Shown here: positions 24,033-33,118 of the stretch, piece after piece
How positions within the stretch are numbered: the first letter of the stretch is position 1
How the letters are laid out: each line of letters opens with the position of its first letter
Origin: an uncultured Peptoniphilus sp.
Lineage (GTDB): Bacteria; Bacillota; Clostridia; Tissierellales; Peptoniphilaceae
DNA: 39,784 nucleotides
Reading direction: 5' to 3'
Assembly: GCF_946222045.1 (NCBI RefSeq)
Contig: NZ_CAMILN010000013.1
Coordinates: 1 to 39,784 of the forward strand
Notes under the pieces: model-generated
What the model was told of the DNA's origin: nothing
Database searches by the model: none
What the model saw: only the letters and a program-made list of their open reading frames with translations
Made by a program: the position numbers and the translations under genes

Positions 24033-24242
24033 TTAATCTTTTTTTATTAATCCATAAACTATTAAGCCAATAGAAAGAATAAAGGCAATTATTAAAGTGC
24101 TGTCATCTTTAAGGTAATTAATTAAATTATTTTGATAAGACGATGTCACCTTCAGATCCCAAAGTGGCATGAAGTGCAAAAATATTATTAATAAAACTGT
24201 CAATACCACGCCTGTAATTATGTATTTATCCCTAGCTTTCAT
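24033..24242 (-). CDS. Small two-helix membrane protein
   Basis: A 69-residue protein with two predicted membrane helices (about 7-27 and 48-65) and a short polar loop between them (DLKVTSSYQNNLINYLKDD). I do not recognise a family. It has a good ribosome site (AAAGGAG) and overlaps the preceding gene by 11 bases, so the two are probably a functional pair. Confidence 0.6.
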   Translation of the reverse strand: MKARDKYIITGVVLTVLLIIFLHFMPLWDLKVTSSYQNNLINYLKDDSTLIIAFILSIGLIVYGLIKKD

Positions 24243-24918
24243 TTATTTTCTCCTTTCTTGTTATTAGATAAGCTCCCACAACTTTCTTTGCAGTCCCTTC
24301 TGAAACTTTTCTTCCAGTTTTATATATTTCAAAATCATAGTGATTTATCTCAGGGAAAAGACTCAAACTAGCAAAAGCTTTTCCTTCAACCTTTATCCCA
24401 AGATCTAAGTCAATTTTATTTTCCTTTCTTACATCAAAGTCCAGAGCGTTGGAAATTATTTTTGTGTCAAGAGGAAGGTCTGCCATGTAATCATTTCTTA
24501 AAATTCTTTCTCCAATTTTAATTTCAGCTCCTTCATCCTTTTTATTATCACATATAGACTCATAAACATCAGGTCCACTAAATTCTATTGCATCTTTAAC
24601 TTCTGAAATGTTTTCTATTGTATAGCCTTCTTTATTTTTTACTTCTTCTTTAGTGTAGTCATTATTATCAATAAGTTTAATGTGTTTTATTTCTGAAATT
24701 TCATAGCCAAGACTCTCTTCCATTTGCTTCTTCTCTTCACTTGGTACTTCTAAAAATTCAAAATTTTTATTGCCCTTGTCTTCATTTAAGTTTACTTCTT
24801 CTTGCTTATGAACTTTCGAGCCTTCCATATAGGACTTGTAGGTAGTCCTCCCTAAAAAAACTAATGCTAGAAATATCAGAGCAAAAAGAATAATTAAATT
24901 TTTCATCAAGCAATTCAT
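24232..24918 (-). CDS. Membrane-anchored protein of unknown function
   Basis: A 228-residue protein with one N-terminal membrane anchor (about 6-23) and a charged, lysine- and glutamate-rich soluble part that should face outside. No lipobox Cys is seen in the anchor, and I do not recognise the family. The start is ATG at 24916-24918 with AGGAGGG 6 bases away, better than the second Met (codon 5). The last 11 bases overlap the small two-helix gene. The pair is bounded by near-identical terminators at 23992-24023 and 25015-25045. Confidence 0.6.
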   Translation of the reverse strand: MNCLMKNLIILFALIFLALVFLGRTTYKSYMEGSKVHKQEEVNLNEDKGNKNFEFLEVPSEEKKQMEESLGYEISEIKHIKLIDNNDYTKEEVKNKEGYTIENISEVKDAIEFSGPDVYESICDNKKDEGAEIKIGERILRNDYMADLPLDTKIISNALDFDVRKENKIDLDLGIKVEGKAFASLSLFPEINHYDFEIYKTGRKVSEGTAKKVVGAYLITRKEKINES

Positions 24919-25014
24919 TGTAGTCCCTCCTTAAAATCATTATATCATCACAAAACAATTTAAAATTAAAAATTTTCTATAAATAAAAGTTTTTACTTGA
25001 TTAAAAAATGTTAA

Positions 25015-25045
25015 ATAAAAAAATGACCTAGTCGCCTAAGTCATT
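25015..25045 (-). terminator. Rho-independent terminator after the ABC transporter operon
   Basis: AATGACTTAG (25036-25045) pairs with CTAGGTCATT (25022-25031) around GCGA with one G-U pair, followed by seven T. Confidence 0.8.
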
Positions 25046-25067
25046 TCCATTAAAAATTATAAAATTA

Positions 25068-25790
25068 TTAAAGAACTTTTCCTAAGAAGTCTTTGGTCCT
25101 ATCGTTTTGAGGGTTTCCAAAAATTTCTTCTGGACTTCCTTCTTCAACAATGTAGCCCCCATCCATAAATAAAATTCTGTCCCCAACTTCTCTTGCAAAA
25201 CCCATCTCGTGAGTAACAACTACCATAGTCATCCCTTCCTTTGCAAGGTCCTTCATTATGTCAAGGACTTCTCCAACCATTTCTGGGTCAAGGGCTGATG
25301 TTGGTTCGTCAAAGAGCATTACCTTTGGATTCATTGCAAGGGCTCTTGCTATTGCAATCCTTTGTTTTTGTCCACCTGATAGGGACTTCGGAAAAGACTC
25401 TGCCTTGTCTGGCAGTCCAACTCTTGCAAGAAGTTCTCTTGCCTTTTCTTCTGCCTTACTTTTTTCCATTTTCTTTACAAGTGTTGGTGCAAGTGTAATG
25501 TTGTCTAAGATGTTTAGGTTGTTAAAGAGGTTAAAGGATTGGAATACCATTCCCATTTCTTCACGAACCTTATTTATGTCTACTTCCTTTGAAGTTATTT
25601 CTTCATCGTCTACAAAGATCTTGCCACTTGTTGGAGTTTCCAAAAGATTTAAGCATCTCAAAAAAGTTGACTTACCTGAACCTGATGGTCCAATTACAAC
25701 TACAACTTCCCCATCTTTTATTTCTTGATCTATTCCCTTTAGGACTTCAAGTTCTCCAAAGGATTTTGTAAGATTTTCTACCTTAATCAT
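25068..25790 (-). CDS. Polar amino acid ABC transporter, ATP-binding protein
   Basis: A 240-residue ABC ATPase of the GlnQ/HisP type. Walker A is GPSGSGKST (34-42), the Q-loop is in MVFQSFNLF, the signature is LSGGQKQR, Walker B is VMLFDEPTSALDPE, and the switch His is in VVVTHEMGFA. It powers the permease encoded just upstream, which it overlaps by 8 bases. The spacer-free layout ATPase-permease-binding protein is the usual polar amino acid uptake (PAAT) set. The substrate (glutamine, glutamate, histidine or other) cannot be read from the ATPase. Confidence 0.95.
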   Translation of the reverse strand: MIKVENLTKSFGELEVLKGIDQEIKDGEVVVVIGPSGSGKSTFLRCLNLLETPTSGKIFVDDEEITSKEVDINKVREEMGMVFQSFNLFNNLNILDNITLAPTLVKKMEKSKAEEKARELLARVGLPDKAESFPKSLSGGQKQRIAIARALAMNPKVMLFDEPTSALDPEMVGEVLDIMKDLAKEGMTMVVVTHEMGFAREVGDRILFMDGGYIVEEGSPEEIFGNPQNDRTKDFLGKVL

Positions 25791-26457
25791 TTGAAAGTCT
25801 CCTTTCTAGTCTACCCATGGCCTTTGAAAGACTGAAGGTCATGATGAAGTAGATGCAGGCTGTAAATATAAAGGGTCTTACTAATTCAAAAGTTCCCGAT
25901 GAAATACTTTTACCTGCGTACATTAATTCTCCAACTCCTACTGTATAAGTAATTGATGATTCCTTAATAAGTGTTATAAATTCATTTACTAGGGCTGGAA
26001 GAATATTTTTTATTGCCTGTGGCATAATAATCTTTCTCATTGCTTGCTTTTCGTTAAGTCCAAGGGACCTGGCAGCTTCCATTTGTCCAAAGTCAACTGA
26101 ACTAATTCCTGATCTAATAATTTCTGCAATATAGGCTGCAGAGTTTAGTGATATAGATAGGGCACACAAGAACATTGGCGCTGTCAATATTGTGAATTGC
26201 TCTGGAATAATTTTCTTAAGTCCAAAGTAAACTATCATTATTTGTACAAGCATTGGTGTTCCTCTTACGATTTCGATGTAAATGCTTGACAAGATGTTTA
26301 AAATTTTTATTTTTGATGTTTTCATTAGAGCAAGAATTATGCCAAGAGTAAAACCTAGAAGGACGCCAATTATTGAAAGCTCAATAGTTGTTATGGCACC
26401 ATTTAAGTAAGTTGGCAGGTATCTCTCTATGAAAGCAAATTGATTCATAATTCCCAT
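25783..26457 (-). CDS. Polar amino acid ABC transporter, permease
   Basis: A 224-residue HisM/GlnP-type permease with about five membrane helices. The cytosolic EAA loop that docks the ATPase is GQMEAARSLGLNEKQAMRKIIMPQAIKNILP, and the N-terminal AITTIELSIIGVLLGFTLGI stretch is also typical of the group. A single permease gene implies a homodimer. The start is ATG at 26455-26457, with AAGGGGA before it. A terminator-like hairpin separates it from the binding-protein gene, so it should be made in smaller amounts. Confidence 0.94.
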   Translation of the reverse strand: MGIMNQFAFIERYLPTYLNGAITTIELSIIGVLLGFTLGIILALMKTSKIKILNILSSIYIEIVRGTPMLVQIMIVYFGLKKIIPEQFTILTAPMFLCALSISLNSAAYIAEIIRSGISSVDFGQMEAARSLGLNEKQAMRKIIMPQAIKNILPALVNEFITLIKESSITYTVGVGELMYAGKSISSGTFELVRPFIFTACIYFIMTFSLSKAMGRLERRLSND

Positions 26458-26479
26458 AATTTCCCCTTATTTAAAAAAT

Positions 26480-26518
26480 TTTATAAAATAAAAATTCCCC
26501 ACACTAAATGTAGGGAAT
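26480..26518 (-). terminator. Partial terminator between the binding protein and permease genes
   Basis: ATTCCC-T-ACA pairs with TGT-G-GGGAAT (about 10 bp with a G-U pair), followed by TTTTTATTTT on the minus strand. It lies inside the operon and probably makes the binding-protein message more abundant than that for the membrane parts. Confidence 0.65.
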
Positions 26519-26525
26519 ATTTAAT

Positions 26526-27380
26526 TTATTTTACTGCCTCTTTGTTAGATAGTTCAATATACTCATCAAACCATTTGTCAACTTGGCCTGAATCTTTTAA
26601 TCCTTTAACAACTTCGTTAACAGCTCCTGTTAAATCATCGTTGCCTTTTTTAATTGCTACTGCAAATCCACTATCATCTGGAATTCCTAGGTCCTTTATA
26701 ATAACAAGACCATCAGTGATTGAAGCAAATTGCTTAGCAGGTAGTTCTGATAAGAAAGCTGCATCTATAGACTTGTTCTTTAACTGTTCAATGATAACAT
26801 TGTTAAGATCAAATCCCTTACACTTGTCTCCAAATCTATCTGTTGCAAACTTGTGTTGAAGTGTACCTAATTGTGTACCAACAATTTCTCCTTCTAGGTC
26901 ATCAAAAGTTTTGTACTTATCCTTGTTTTCTTCAGTTACAAGTAAAACTTGTTGTCCTTGTGAATATTCATCAGAGAAATCAACTTGTTTCTTTCTTTCT
27001 TCGTCAGCACCCATTCCTGCTATAACCATATCAACATCTCCTGAGTTTAGAGAAGCAATAAGTCCTTCAAAAGCCATGTTCTTAACTTCAAGTTCTACTC
27101 CAAGTGAATCGGCAATGGACTGTGCAATTGCAATATCAACACCTGTGAATTCTTCTTTACCAGATTGGAAGGATGTCCATTCCATTGGTGGGAAGTCTGC
27201 TGATGTCCCAAGAACTATTTTTCCCTTTTCTTTTATAGCATCAACTGTTGGTCCAGTTGTTGTTACTTCAAATTTAACTGCTTCCTTAGCTTCTTCTTTC
27301 GTTTCTTCTTTTTTTCCACAGCCAAATAATAAAAGGGCTGTCATTGCAATAAGTGCAATATTAAAAATTTTCTTTTTCAT
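26526..27380 (-). CDS. Polar amino acid ABC transporter, substrate-binding lipoprotein
   Basis: A 284-residue extracellular binding protein of the PAAT family (SBP_bac_3). The signal peptide ends in the lipobox LFGC with C21 as the lipid-modified residue, followed by a charged linker (KKEETKEEAKEA). The mature fold begins near VLGTSADFPPMEW and contains VDIAIAQSIADSLG and VDMVIAGMGADEERKKQVDFSDEY, typical of amino acid binders. The ligand is not known. It is the first gene of its operon, with a clear promoter upstream. Confidence 0.93.
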   Translation of the reverse strand: MKKKIFNIALIAMTALLLFGCGKKEETKEEAKEAVKFEVTTTGPTVDAIKEKGKIVLGTSADFPPMEWTSFQSGKEEFTGVDIAIAQSIADSLGVELEVKNMAFEGLIASLNSGDVDMVIAGMGADEERKKQVDFSDEYSQGQQVLLVTEENKDKYKTFDDLEGEIVGTQLGTLQHKFATDRFGDKCKGFDLNNVIIEQLKNKSIDAAFLSELPAKQFASITDGLVIIKDLGIPDDSGFAVAIKKGNDDLTGAVNEVVKGLKDSGQVDKWFDEYIELSNKEAVK

Positions 27381-27441
27381 AATAACCTCCGACTTTAATT
27401 TAAAATAGTCTTATAAAGCTCTCGCTATAATTTTAAAAAAT

Positions 27442-27470
27442 ATTATAACGCAAAGACTTATGATTTTCAA
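27442..27470 (-). promoter_or_regulatory. Promoter of the amino acid ABC transporter operon
   Basis: TTGAAA (27465-27470), 17-base spacer, TATAAT (27442-27447) on the minus strand, about 60 bases before the start codon. Confidence 0.7.
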
Positions 27471-27493
27471 TGCTTTAAGACCACTTTATTAAA

Positions 27494-28285
27494 TTAAAAT
27501 TCTAATAAGTCACCTGCCGGAACCTCTTCTACAGGATTTTTGTTAACTTCTTTTGGAGGCTCTTTCTTTTCCACTGGCTTAGGCTCAGCCTTCTTAGGCC
27601 TTGAGTATTGATAAACTCCCCAAGATTCTAATTCAGCATCTGTCCCAAGCCATACTGGAGCTCCAACCTTCATTTTTGGAAAAACTACATTTTCTATGTC
27701 GTAGTTAAACATCCTTATGCATCCATTGGAATAGTAGCCACCAATCTGTAAGGGCTTGATGTTTCCATGTATACCGTATCCACTCATGCCAGGAATCCTA
27801 AGTCCCATCCATCTTTCTCCAAGGGGATTTCTTGGATCGTTGGCTGCAACAGGAGTGTACTTGCCTCCCATTCCACCCCAAGCAGGATTCTTGTGCATGT
27901 TTTGAATTTTCGCCTTAGCAGATGGTGTTGGAGTTGAACTTGTTCCAAGGGTTACAGGGAACTTGCCTATAGATTGTCCTCCCTTATATAGGGTAAGGGT
28001 TCTCCTTGACTTGTTAACAACTATCCAGTTGCCACTTGTTGGTGGATTAGTCACCATGTCATAAACTTCGTAATTTTGTGTGTAAAGAGCCTGGTTGGTC
28101 TTGTCATTCATCCCGCCAGTTACAGGAAGGTTCATCCTCGCCTGCCATTTCTTTAGGGCATGAGTCCTCTCATGACCAGACTTATCCATAAAATCATTTT
28201 GTCTAACAAATCCCTTTGCCGATACAAAACTTGGCAAGAGACTTGCGACCAAAATAAAGGCTCCCAGTCTTTTAATTTTTTTCAA
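27494..28285 (-). CDS. L,D-transpeptidase (YkuD domain), secreted
   Basis: A 263-residue protein with a signal peptide (to about A23, SFVSAKG). A short peptidoglycan-binding-like helical segment follows (KWQARMNLPVTGGMNDKTNQAL), then a YkuD catalytic domain (about 85-215). The active-site pattern HGN-X-SNGCIRM, with the nucleophile Cys in NGCIR, is intact. YkuD enzymes form 3-3 cross-links or attach proteins to the wall. The C-terminus is a Pro/Lys/Glu-rich tail, perhaps wall-spanning. The start is TTG (28283-28285) with GGAGGA inside the end of uvrA, from which it is separated by one base. That co-transcription with DNA repair genes is unexpected but clear. Confidence 0.9.
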   Translation of the reverse strand: MKKIKRLGAFILVASLLPSFVSAKGFVRQNDFMDKSGHERTHALKKWQARMNLPVTGGMNDKTNQALYTQNYEVYDMVTNPPTSGNWIVVNKSRRTLTLYKGGQSIGKFPVTLGTSSTPTPSAKAKIQNMHKNPAWGGMGGKYTPVAANDPRNPLGERWMGLRIPGMSGYGIHGNIKPLQIGGYYSNGCIRMFNYDIENVVFPKMKVGAPVWLGTDAELESWGVYQYSRPKKAEPKPVEKKEPPKEVNKNPVEEVPAGDLLEF

Positions 28286-28286
28286 A

Positions 28287-31103
28287 TTAATCCTCCAATT
28301 TATCCTTCAAAAATTCTCCTGTATAAGAATCTTTGCACTTAATAATTTCTTCAGGTCTTCCAGTGAATATAACCTGACCTCCGCCTTCGCCACCTTCTGG
28401 CCCAAGGTCAATAATGTGATCGGCACACTTTATAACGTCTAAGTTATGCTCAATTGTTATTACTGTGTTGCCCCTATCCACAAGTTCTTCTAAAACCTTT
28501 ATTAATTTATTCACGTCTTCAGAGTGAAGTCCAGTTGTTGGCTCGTCTAAGATGTAAAGAGTTCTTCCCGTTGCCCTCTTGGATAATTCTGTGGCAAGTT
28601 TTATTCTTTGGGCTTCTCCACCTGATAAAAGTGTAGAAGATTGTCCCAATTTTATATAGGAAAGTCCAACATCTCTTAGGGTTTCAAGTTTTCTTAAGAC
28701 TCTCTCGTGGTTTTGGAAGAAGTCAATTGCCTCTTCCACTGTCATATCGAGAACTTCATAGATATTTTTGCCCTTGTATTTTACTTCAAGAGTTTCACGG
28801 TTGTATCTCTTGCCATGGCAAACTTCACAGGGAACATAAACATCAGACAAGAAGTGCATTTCAACTTTTAAGATTCCATCGCCCTTGCAAGCTTCGCATC
28901 TTCCTCCCTTGACGTTAAAGGAAAATCTCCCCTTCTTGTAACCTCGCATCTTAGCCTCGTTAGTATTGGCAAAAATTTCTCTTATTATATCAAAGGCACC
29001 TGTATATGTTGCAGGGTTTGACCTTGGTGTCCTTCCAATTGGTGATTGATCGATATCAACAATCTTGTCAATGTTGTCAAGGCCTTCAATGGACTTGTGC
29101 TTGCCAGGTTTTATCCTGGACTTATTGATCTTTTGGGCAAGGCTCTTGTAGAGAATTTCATTTACAAGTGAAGACTTGCCTGATCCAGAAACTCCTGTCA
29201 CGCAGACAAATTGTCCCAGTGGGAATTCAACATCAATATTTTTTAAGTTGTTTTCCTCTGCACCCTTTATTTTGATGGACTTGCCTGTGTATTCTCTTCT
29301 TTCCTTGGGAACTTCAATTTTCTTTCTGCCACTTAGGTAGGCACCAGTTATGGACTCTTGAACTTCCATAATCTCTTCAGCACTACCTTGGGCAACAATC
29401 CTTCCCCCATTGACGCCTGCAAGAGGTCCAATGTCTACAATTTCATCTGCAGCAAACATTGTGTCCTCATCGTGTTCAACAACAATTAAGGTGTTGCCAA
29501 TATCTGTTAAGTTTCTCAGTGACTCAAGAAGTTTTGTGTTGTCCCTTTGGTGGAGTCCAATACTTGGCTCATCGAGAACGTAAATTACCCCAACAAGCTG
29601 TGAACCAATTTGAGTTGCCAGCCTAATTCTTTGGGCTTCGCCACCAGAAAGAGTTCCAGCCATTCTCGATAAAGATAAATATTCAAGACCAACATTTACT
29701 AAGAATTCTAATCTTGATTTTATTTCCTTTAAGAGTTCTTCAGCAATTATCATTTCATTTTTTGTAAATTCTAAATTTTTAAAAAACTCTAGGGACTTGT
29801 CTATGGAAAGTTCTGTCAACTCATGGATATTTAGTCCTCCCACTCTTATGGCAAGAGATGAGTCCCTTAACCTTGCTCCATGGCACTTAGGACATGGAAC
29901 TTCTTCCATAAATTCGTCAATCTTATCAAGCATCCTATCAGAACTTGACTCAGTGTACCTTCTCTTTAGGTTTTTTAGGATTCCCTCAAAACCTCCAGAA
30001 TATTTCTTCTCCCCAGAGAAGTAGGAATTAAAGGAGAAGTTTAACTTACCATCATAACCTTCAAAAATTGCTTTGATAAATTCTTTTGGAGCATTTTTTA
30101 TTGGCTCTTTAGTGGAAAAATCAAACTTCTTGGCAATTTGTGCAATTATTTCATAATAATAAGTTCCCTTGGAGTTTGAGTAGCAGGCAATGGCCCCCTC
30201 ATCTATAGAAAGTTCCTTGTTGGGAATAACCAAATCTCTTGAAACTTCCCTAGAAAATCCAAGTCCCTTACATTCGTCACAAGCTCCCAGAGGGGAGTTA
30301 AAGGAGAAGGACCTTGGAGTAACTTCTTCTATTATTATATTGCAGTGAGGACAGGCAAACTTTGTTGAGAAAACCATGTCGTCTCCATCAATAACATTTA
30401 CTTTTGCTATACCATCACTTAGGTTTGTGGCAATTTCCAGTGAGTCTGCAAGTCTTGATTCAATTTTTTCTTTTATAATAATCCTATCTATTACAATGTC
30501 TATGTCGTGATACTTGTTTTTTTCAAGTTCAATTTCTTCCCCAATATCACGCATTTCTCCGTCAACAAGGACTCTTAAAAAGCCTTCTTTTTTAATTTTT
30601 TCAAAAACTTTTTTGTGCTGACCCTTCCTATGCCTTACAACTGGTGAAAGGATTTGAATTCTTGTCCTATCATCTAACTTCATTATTTCGTCCACCATTT
30701 GGTCTATTGTATAAGAAGAAATTTCTCTTCCACACTCTGGACAAAAGGCATGACCAACTCTTGCGTACAAGAGTCTTAGGTAGTCGTAGATTTCTGTAAC
30801 TGTCCCTACAGTTGATCTTGGGTTTTTTGAAGTAGTCTTTTGGTCAATGGAAATAGATGGACTCATACCTTCGATATAGTCAACCTCTGGCTTGTCCATC
30901 TGTCCCAAGAACTGTCTTGCATAGGAAGATAGGGATTCCACATACCTTCTTTGACCTTCTGCATAAATTGTATCAAAGGCAAGAGAAGACTTACCTGATC
31001 CAGAAAGTCCTGTAAAAACTACAAATTTATTTCTGGGAATATTAAGGTCAACATTTTTTAAGTTGTTGACCCTAGCTCCCTTTACTATTATTTCGTCTTT
31101 CAA
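28287..31103 (-). CDS. uvrA: Excinuclease ABC subunit A
   Basis: A 938-residue UvrA, the damage-recognition ATPase of nucleotide excision repair. Walker A motifs are GLSGSGKS (32-39) and GVSGSGKSSLVNEI in the second half, each with an LSGGEAQRI signature. The zinc modules are CPHC...CDEC in the first half and CEAC...CEVC in the second. The start is TTG at 31101-31103, with AGAGGTG upstream. It follows uvrB by 12 bases and is followed after one base by the L,D-transpeptidase gene. Length and motifs are normal. Confidence 0.97.
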   Translation of the reverse strand: MKDEIIVKGARVNNLKNVDLNIPRNKFVVFTGLSGSGKSSLAFDTIYAEGQRRYVESLSSYARQFLGQMDKPEVDYIEGMSPSISIDQKTTSKNPRSTVGTVTEIYDYLRLLYARVGHAFCPECGREISSYTIDQMVDEIMKLDDRTRIQILSPVVRHRKGQHKKVFEKIKKEGFLRVLVDGEMRDIGEEIELEKNKYHDIDIVIDRIIIKEKIESRLADSLEIATNLSDGIAKVNVIDGDDMVFSTKFACPHCNIIIEEVTPRSFSFNSPLGACDECKGLGFSREVSRDLVIPNKELSIDEGAIACYSNSKGTYYYEIIAQIAKKFDFSTKEPIKNAPKEFIKAIFEGYDGKLNFSFNSYFSGEKKYSGGFEGILKNLKRRYTESSSDRMLDKIDEFMEEVPCPKCHGARLRDSSLAIRVGGLNIHELTELSIDKSLEFFKNLEFTKNEMIIAEELLKEIKSRLEFLVNVGLEYLSLSRMAGTLSGGEAQRIRLATQIGSQLVGVIYVLDEPSIGLHQRDNTKLLESLRNLTDIGNTLIVVEHDEDTMFAADEIVDIGPLAGVNGGRIVAQGSAEEIMEVQESITGAYLSGRKKIEVPKERREYTGKSIKIKGAEENNLKNIDVEFPLGQFVCVTGVSGSGKSSLVNEILYKSLAQKINKSRIKPGKHKSIEGLDNIDKIVDIDQSPIGRTPRSNPATYTGAFDIIREIFANTNEAKMRGYKKGRFSFNVKGGRCEACKGDGILKVEMHFLSDVYVPCEVCHGKRYNRETLEVKYKGKNIYEVLDMTVEEAIDFFQNHERVLRKLETLRDVGLSYIKLGQSSTLLSGGEAQRIKLATELSKRATGRTLYILDEPTTGLHSEDVNKLIKVLEELVDRGNTVITIEHNLDVIKCADHIIDLGPEGGEGGGQVIFTGRPEEIIKCKDSYTGEFLKDKLED

Positions 31104-31115
31104 TTTAACACCTCT

Positions 31116-33107
31116 TTAAAGGAGGGCAGATTTTTTCTTCTCCCTTAAATCCTTTATCTTGTCCCTAATTTCAGCAGCCTTTTCAAAGTCAAGTTCTTCT
31201 GCTGCCCTGTACATTTCAGGTTTTAGGGCATCTATCATCTCGTTAATTTCATCCTTAGTAAATTCATTTTCTTCATCTTTTATGTCTTTAAAGTCCACAG
31301 ATTCTTCTGCAGCAATGGCAGTGTTTATAACTTCACGAATACTTTTCACTATGGTCTTTGGAGTGATTCCATGTTTTTCATTGTATTCTTCTTGGATTTT
31401 TCTTCTCCTAGAAGTCTCATCAATGGTAACCCTCATGGAAGGAGTTATGGTGTCTGCATACATTATAACTTTTCCATCGGCATTTCTGGCTGCACGACCA
31501 GCAGTTTGAATAAGTGATGTAACAGAACGAAGGAAGCCTTCCTTGTCTGCATCAAGTATGCAAACTCTTGAAACCTCTGGCAGGTCAAGTCCCTCTCTTA
31601 GGAGGTTTATCCCAACAAGTACATCGACTTTGCCAAGTCTAAGATCTCTTATTATTTTCATTCTTTCCAAAGTATCTACATCAGAGTGCATATAGGTTAC
31701 CTTGTAGCCAATTTCCTTTAAATGCCTTGATAGGTCTTCTGACATCCTCTTGGTAAGAGTAGTTATTAAGACCCTCTCTTCTCTTTCAATAGCTCCATTT
31801 ACTTCATTTATAATATCATCAATTTGATTTTTAATTGGCCTTACTTCTATTATTGGGTCAAGAAGACCTGTTGGCCTAATAATTTGTTCAACCTCTTGCT
31901 CTGTGTGTTCAAGTTCATAGGGTCCCGGAGTTGCAGAAACATAAACACATTGGTTCATCATTCCCTCAAACTCATTAAACCTAAGAGGTCTGTTGTCAAG
32001 AGCCGAAGGAAGCCTAAATCCGTAGTCAACAAGGGTCTCCTTACGGGCCCTGTCCCCATTGTACATACCCCTAATTTGAGGGATAGTTTGGTGGGACTCA
32101 TCAATTATTGTCAAGAAGTCCTCTGGAAAATAATCAATTAAGGTATAGGGTCTTGAACCTGGTGCCCTACCTGATAAGTGTCTTGAATAGTTTTCTATCC
32201 CAGAGCAAAATCCCATCTCAGATAGCATTTCCAAGTCATACCTTGTCCTTTGCTCCAACCTTTGAGCCTCCAAAAGTTTTTCTTGGTCCTTTAAGACCTT
32301 TAACCTTTCCTCAAGTTCTTCTTCTATTGTAACAATGGCACGTTTTACCTTTTCTTCTGAAGTTGCAAAGTGGGAAGCAGGAGTAATATAGGCGTGGTTT
32401 AGATAGTGAAGAACTTGGCCTGTCAAGGCATTGACTTCAGTTATCCTGTCAATTTCATCTCCAAAAAATTCAACTCTTATAGAATTTTCTGATGAAGAGG
32501 CTGGAAAGATTTCCAAAATATCTCCACGAACCCTAAAGGTTCCACGCTTAAATTCATAATCATTTCTCACATATTGGATGTCCACAAGCTTGCTCATTAC
32601 ATCATTCCTATCTCTTATCATGCCTGGTCTTAGGGAAATCGCCAGTTGCTCATAATCAATTGGGTCCCCCAAACCATAGATGCAGGAAACTGATGCAACA
32701 ATTATTACGTCCTTTCTCTCGAAAAGAGCCATAGTTGCAGAGTGACGGAGTTTATCTATTTCATCATTTATAGATGAGTCCTTCTCAATAAAGGTATCAG
32801 TTCCTGGCACATAGGCTTCTGGTTGGTAGTAGTCATAATAGGAAACAAAGAATTCCACAGCATTTTCTGGGAAAAATTCCTTTAATTCTGAGCAAAGTTG
32901 GTAGGCAAGGGTCTTGTTGTGGGCAATAACAAGAGTTGGCTTTTGAACCCTCTCAATTACATTTGCCATTGTAAAGGTCTTACCAGAACCTGTTACCCCT
33001 AGTAGGTTTTGGTGCTTGTAACCCTTCTTTATACCATCCGCCAATTTATCAATGGCCTGGGGTTGGTCACCTGTGGGCTTGTATTCAGAATGAATTTTAA
33101 ATTCCAT
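31116..33107 (-). CDS. uvrB: Excinuclease ABC subunit B
   Basis: A 663-residue UvrB, the helicase-like core that loads at the lesion and binds UvrC. Walker A is GVTGSGKT (37-44), Walker B is DESH in TIIDESHQTIPQ, and the beta-hairpin region YYDYYQPEAYVP inserts between DNA strands. The helicase motif QTAGRAARN is present. The C-terminal UVR domain (about 625-660, MYRAAEELDFEKAAEIRDKIKDL) contacts UvrC. It begins 11 bases after ggt and leads into uvrA. UvrC is not in this window. Confidence 0.97.
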   Translation of the reverse strand: MEFKIHSEYKPTGDQPQAIDKLADGIKKGYKHQNLLGVTGSGKTFTMANVIERVQKPTLVIAHNKTLAYQLCSELKEFFPENAVEFFVSYYDYYQPEAYVPGTDTFIEKDSSINDEIDKLRHSATMALFERKDVIIVASVSCIYGLGDPIDYEQLAISLRPGMIRDRNDVMSKLVDIQYVRNDYEFKRGTFRVRGDILEIFPASSSENSIRVEFFGDEIDRITEVNALTGQVLHYLNHAYITPASHFATSEEKVKRAIVTIEEELEERLKVLKDQEKLLEAQRLEQRTRYDLEMLSEMGFCSGIENYSRHLSGRAPGSRPYTLIDYFPEDFLTIIDESHQTIPQIRGMYNGDRARKETLVDYGFRLPSALDNRPLRFNEFEGMMNQCVYVSATPGPYELEHTEQEVEQIIRPTGLLDPIIEVRPIKNQIDDIINEVNGAIEREERVLITTLTKRMSEDLSRHLKEIGYKVTYMHSDVDTLERMKIIRDLRLGKVDVLVGINLLREGLDLPEVSRVCILDADKEGFLRSVTSLIQTAGRAARNADGKVIMYADTITPSMRVTIDETSRRRKIQEEYNEKHGITPKTIVKSIREVINTAIAAEESVDFKDIKDEENEFTKDEINEMIDALKPEMYRAAEELDFEKAAEIRDKIKDLREKKKSALL

Positions 33108-33118
33108 TTAATCACCTT

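Noticed and set aside
26911..27408. A 165-codon plus-strand frame over the binding-protein gene
   Set aside because: It is antisense to a clear lipoprotein gene and rich in Ser, typical of shadows of AT-rich genes.
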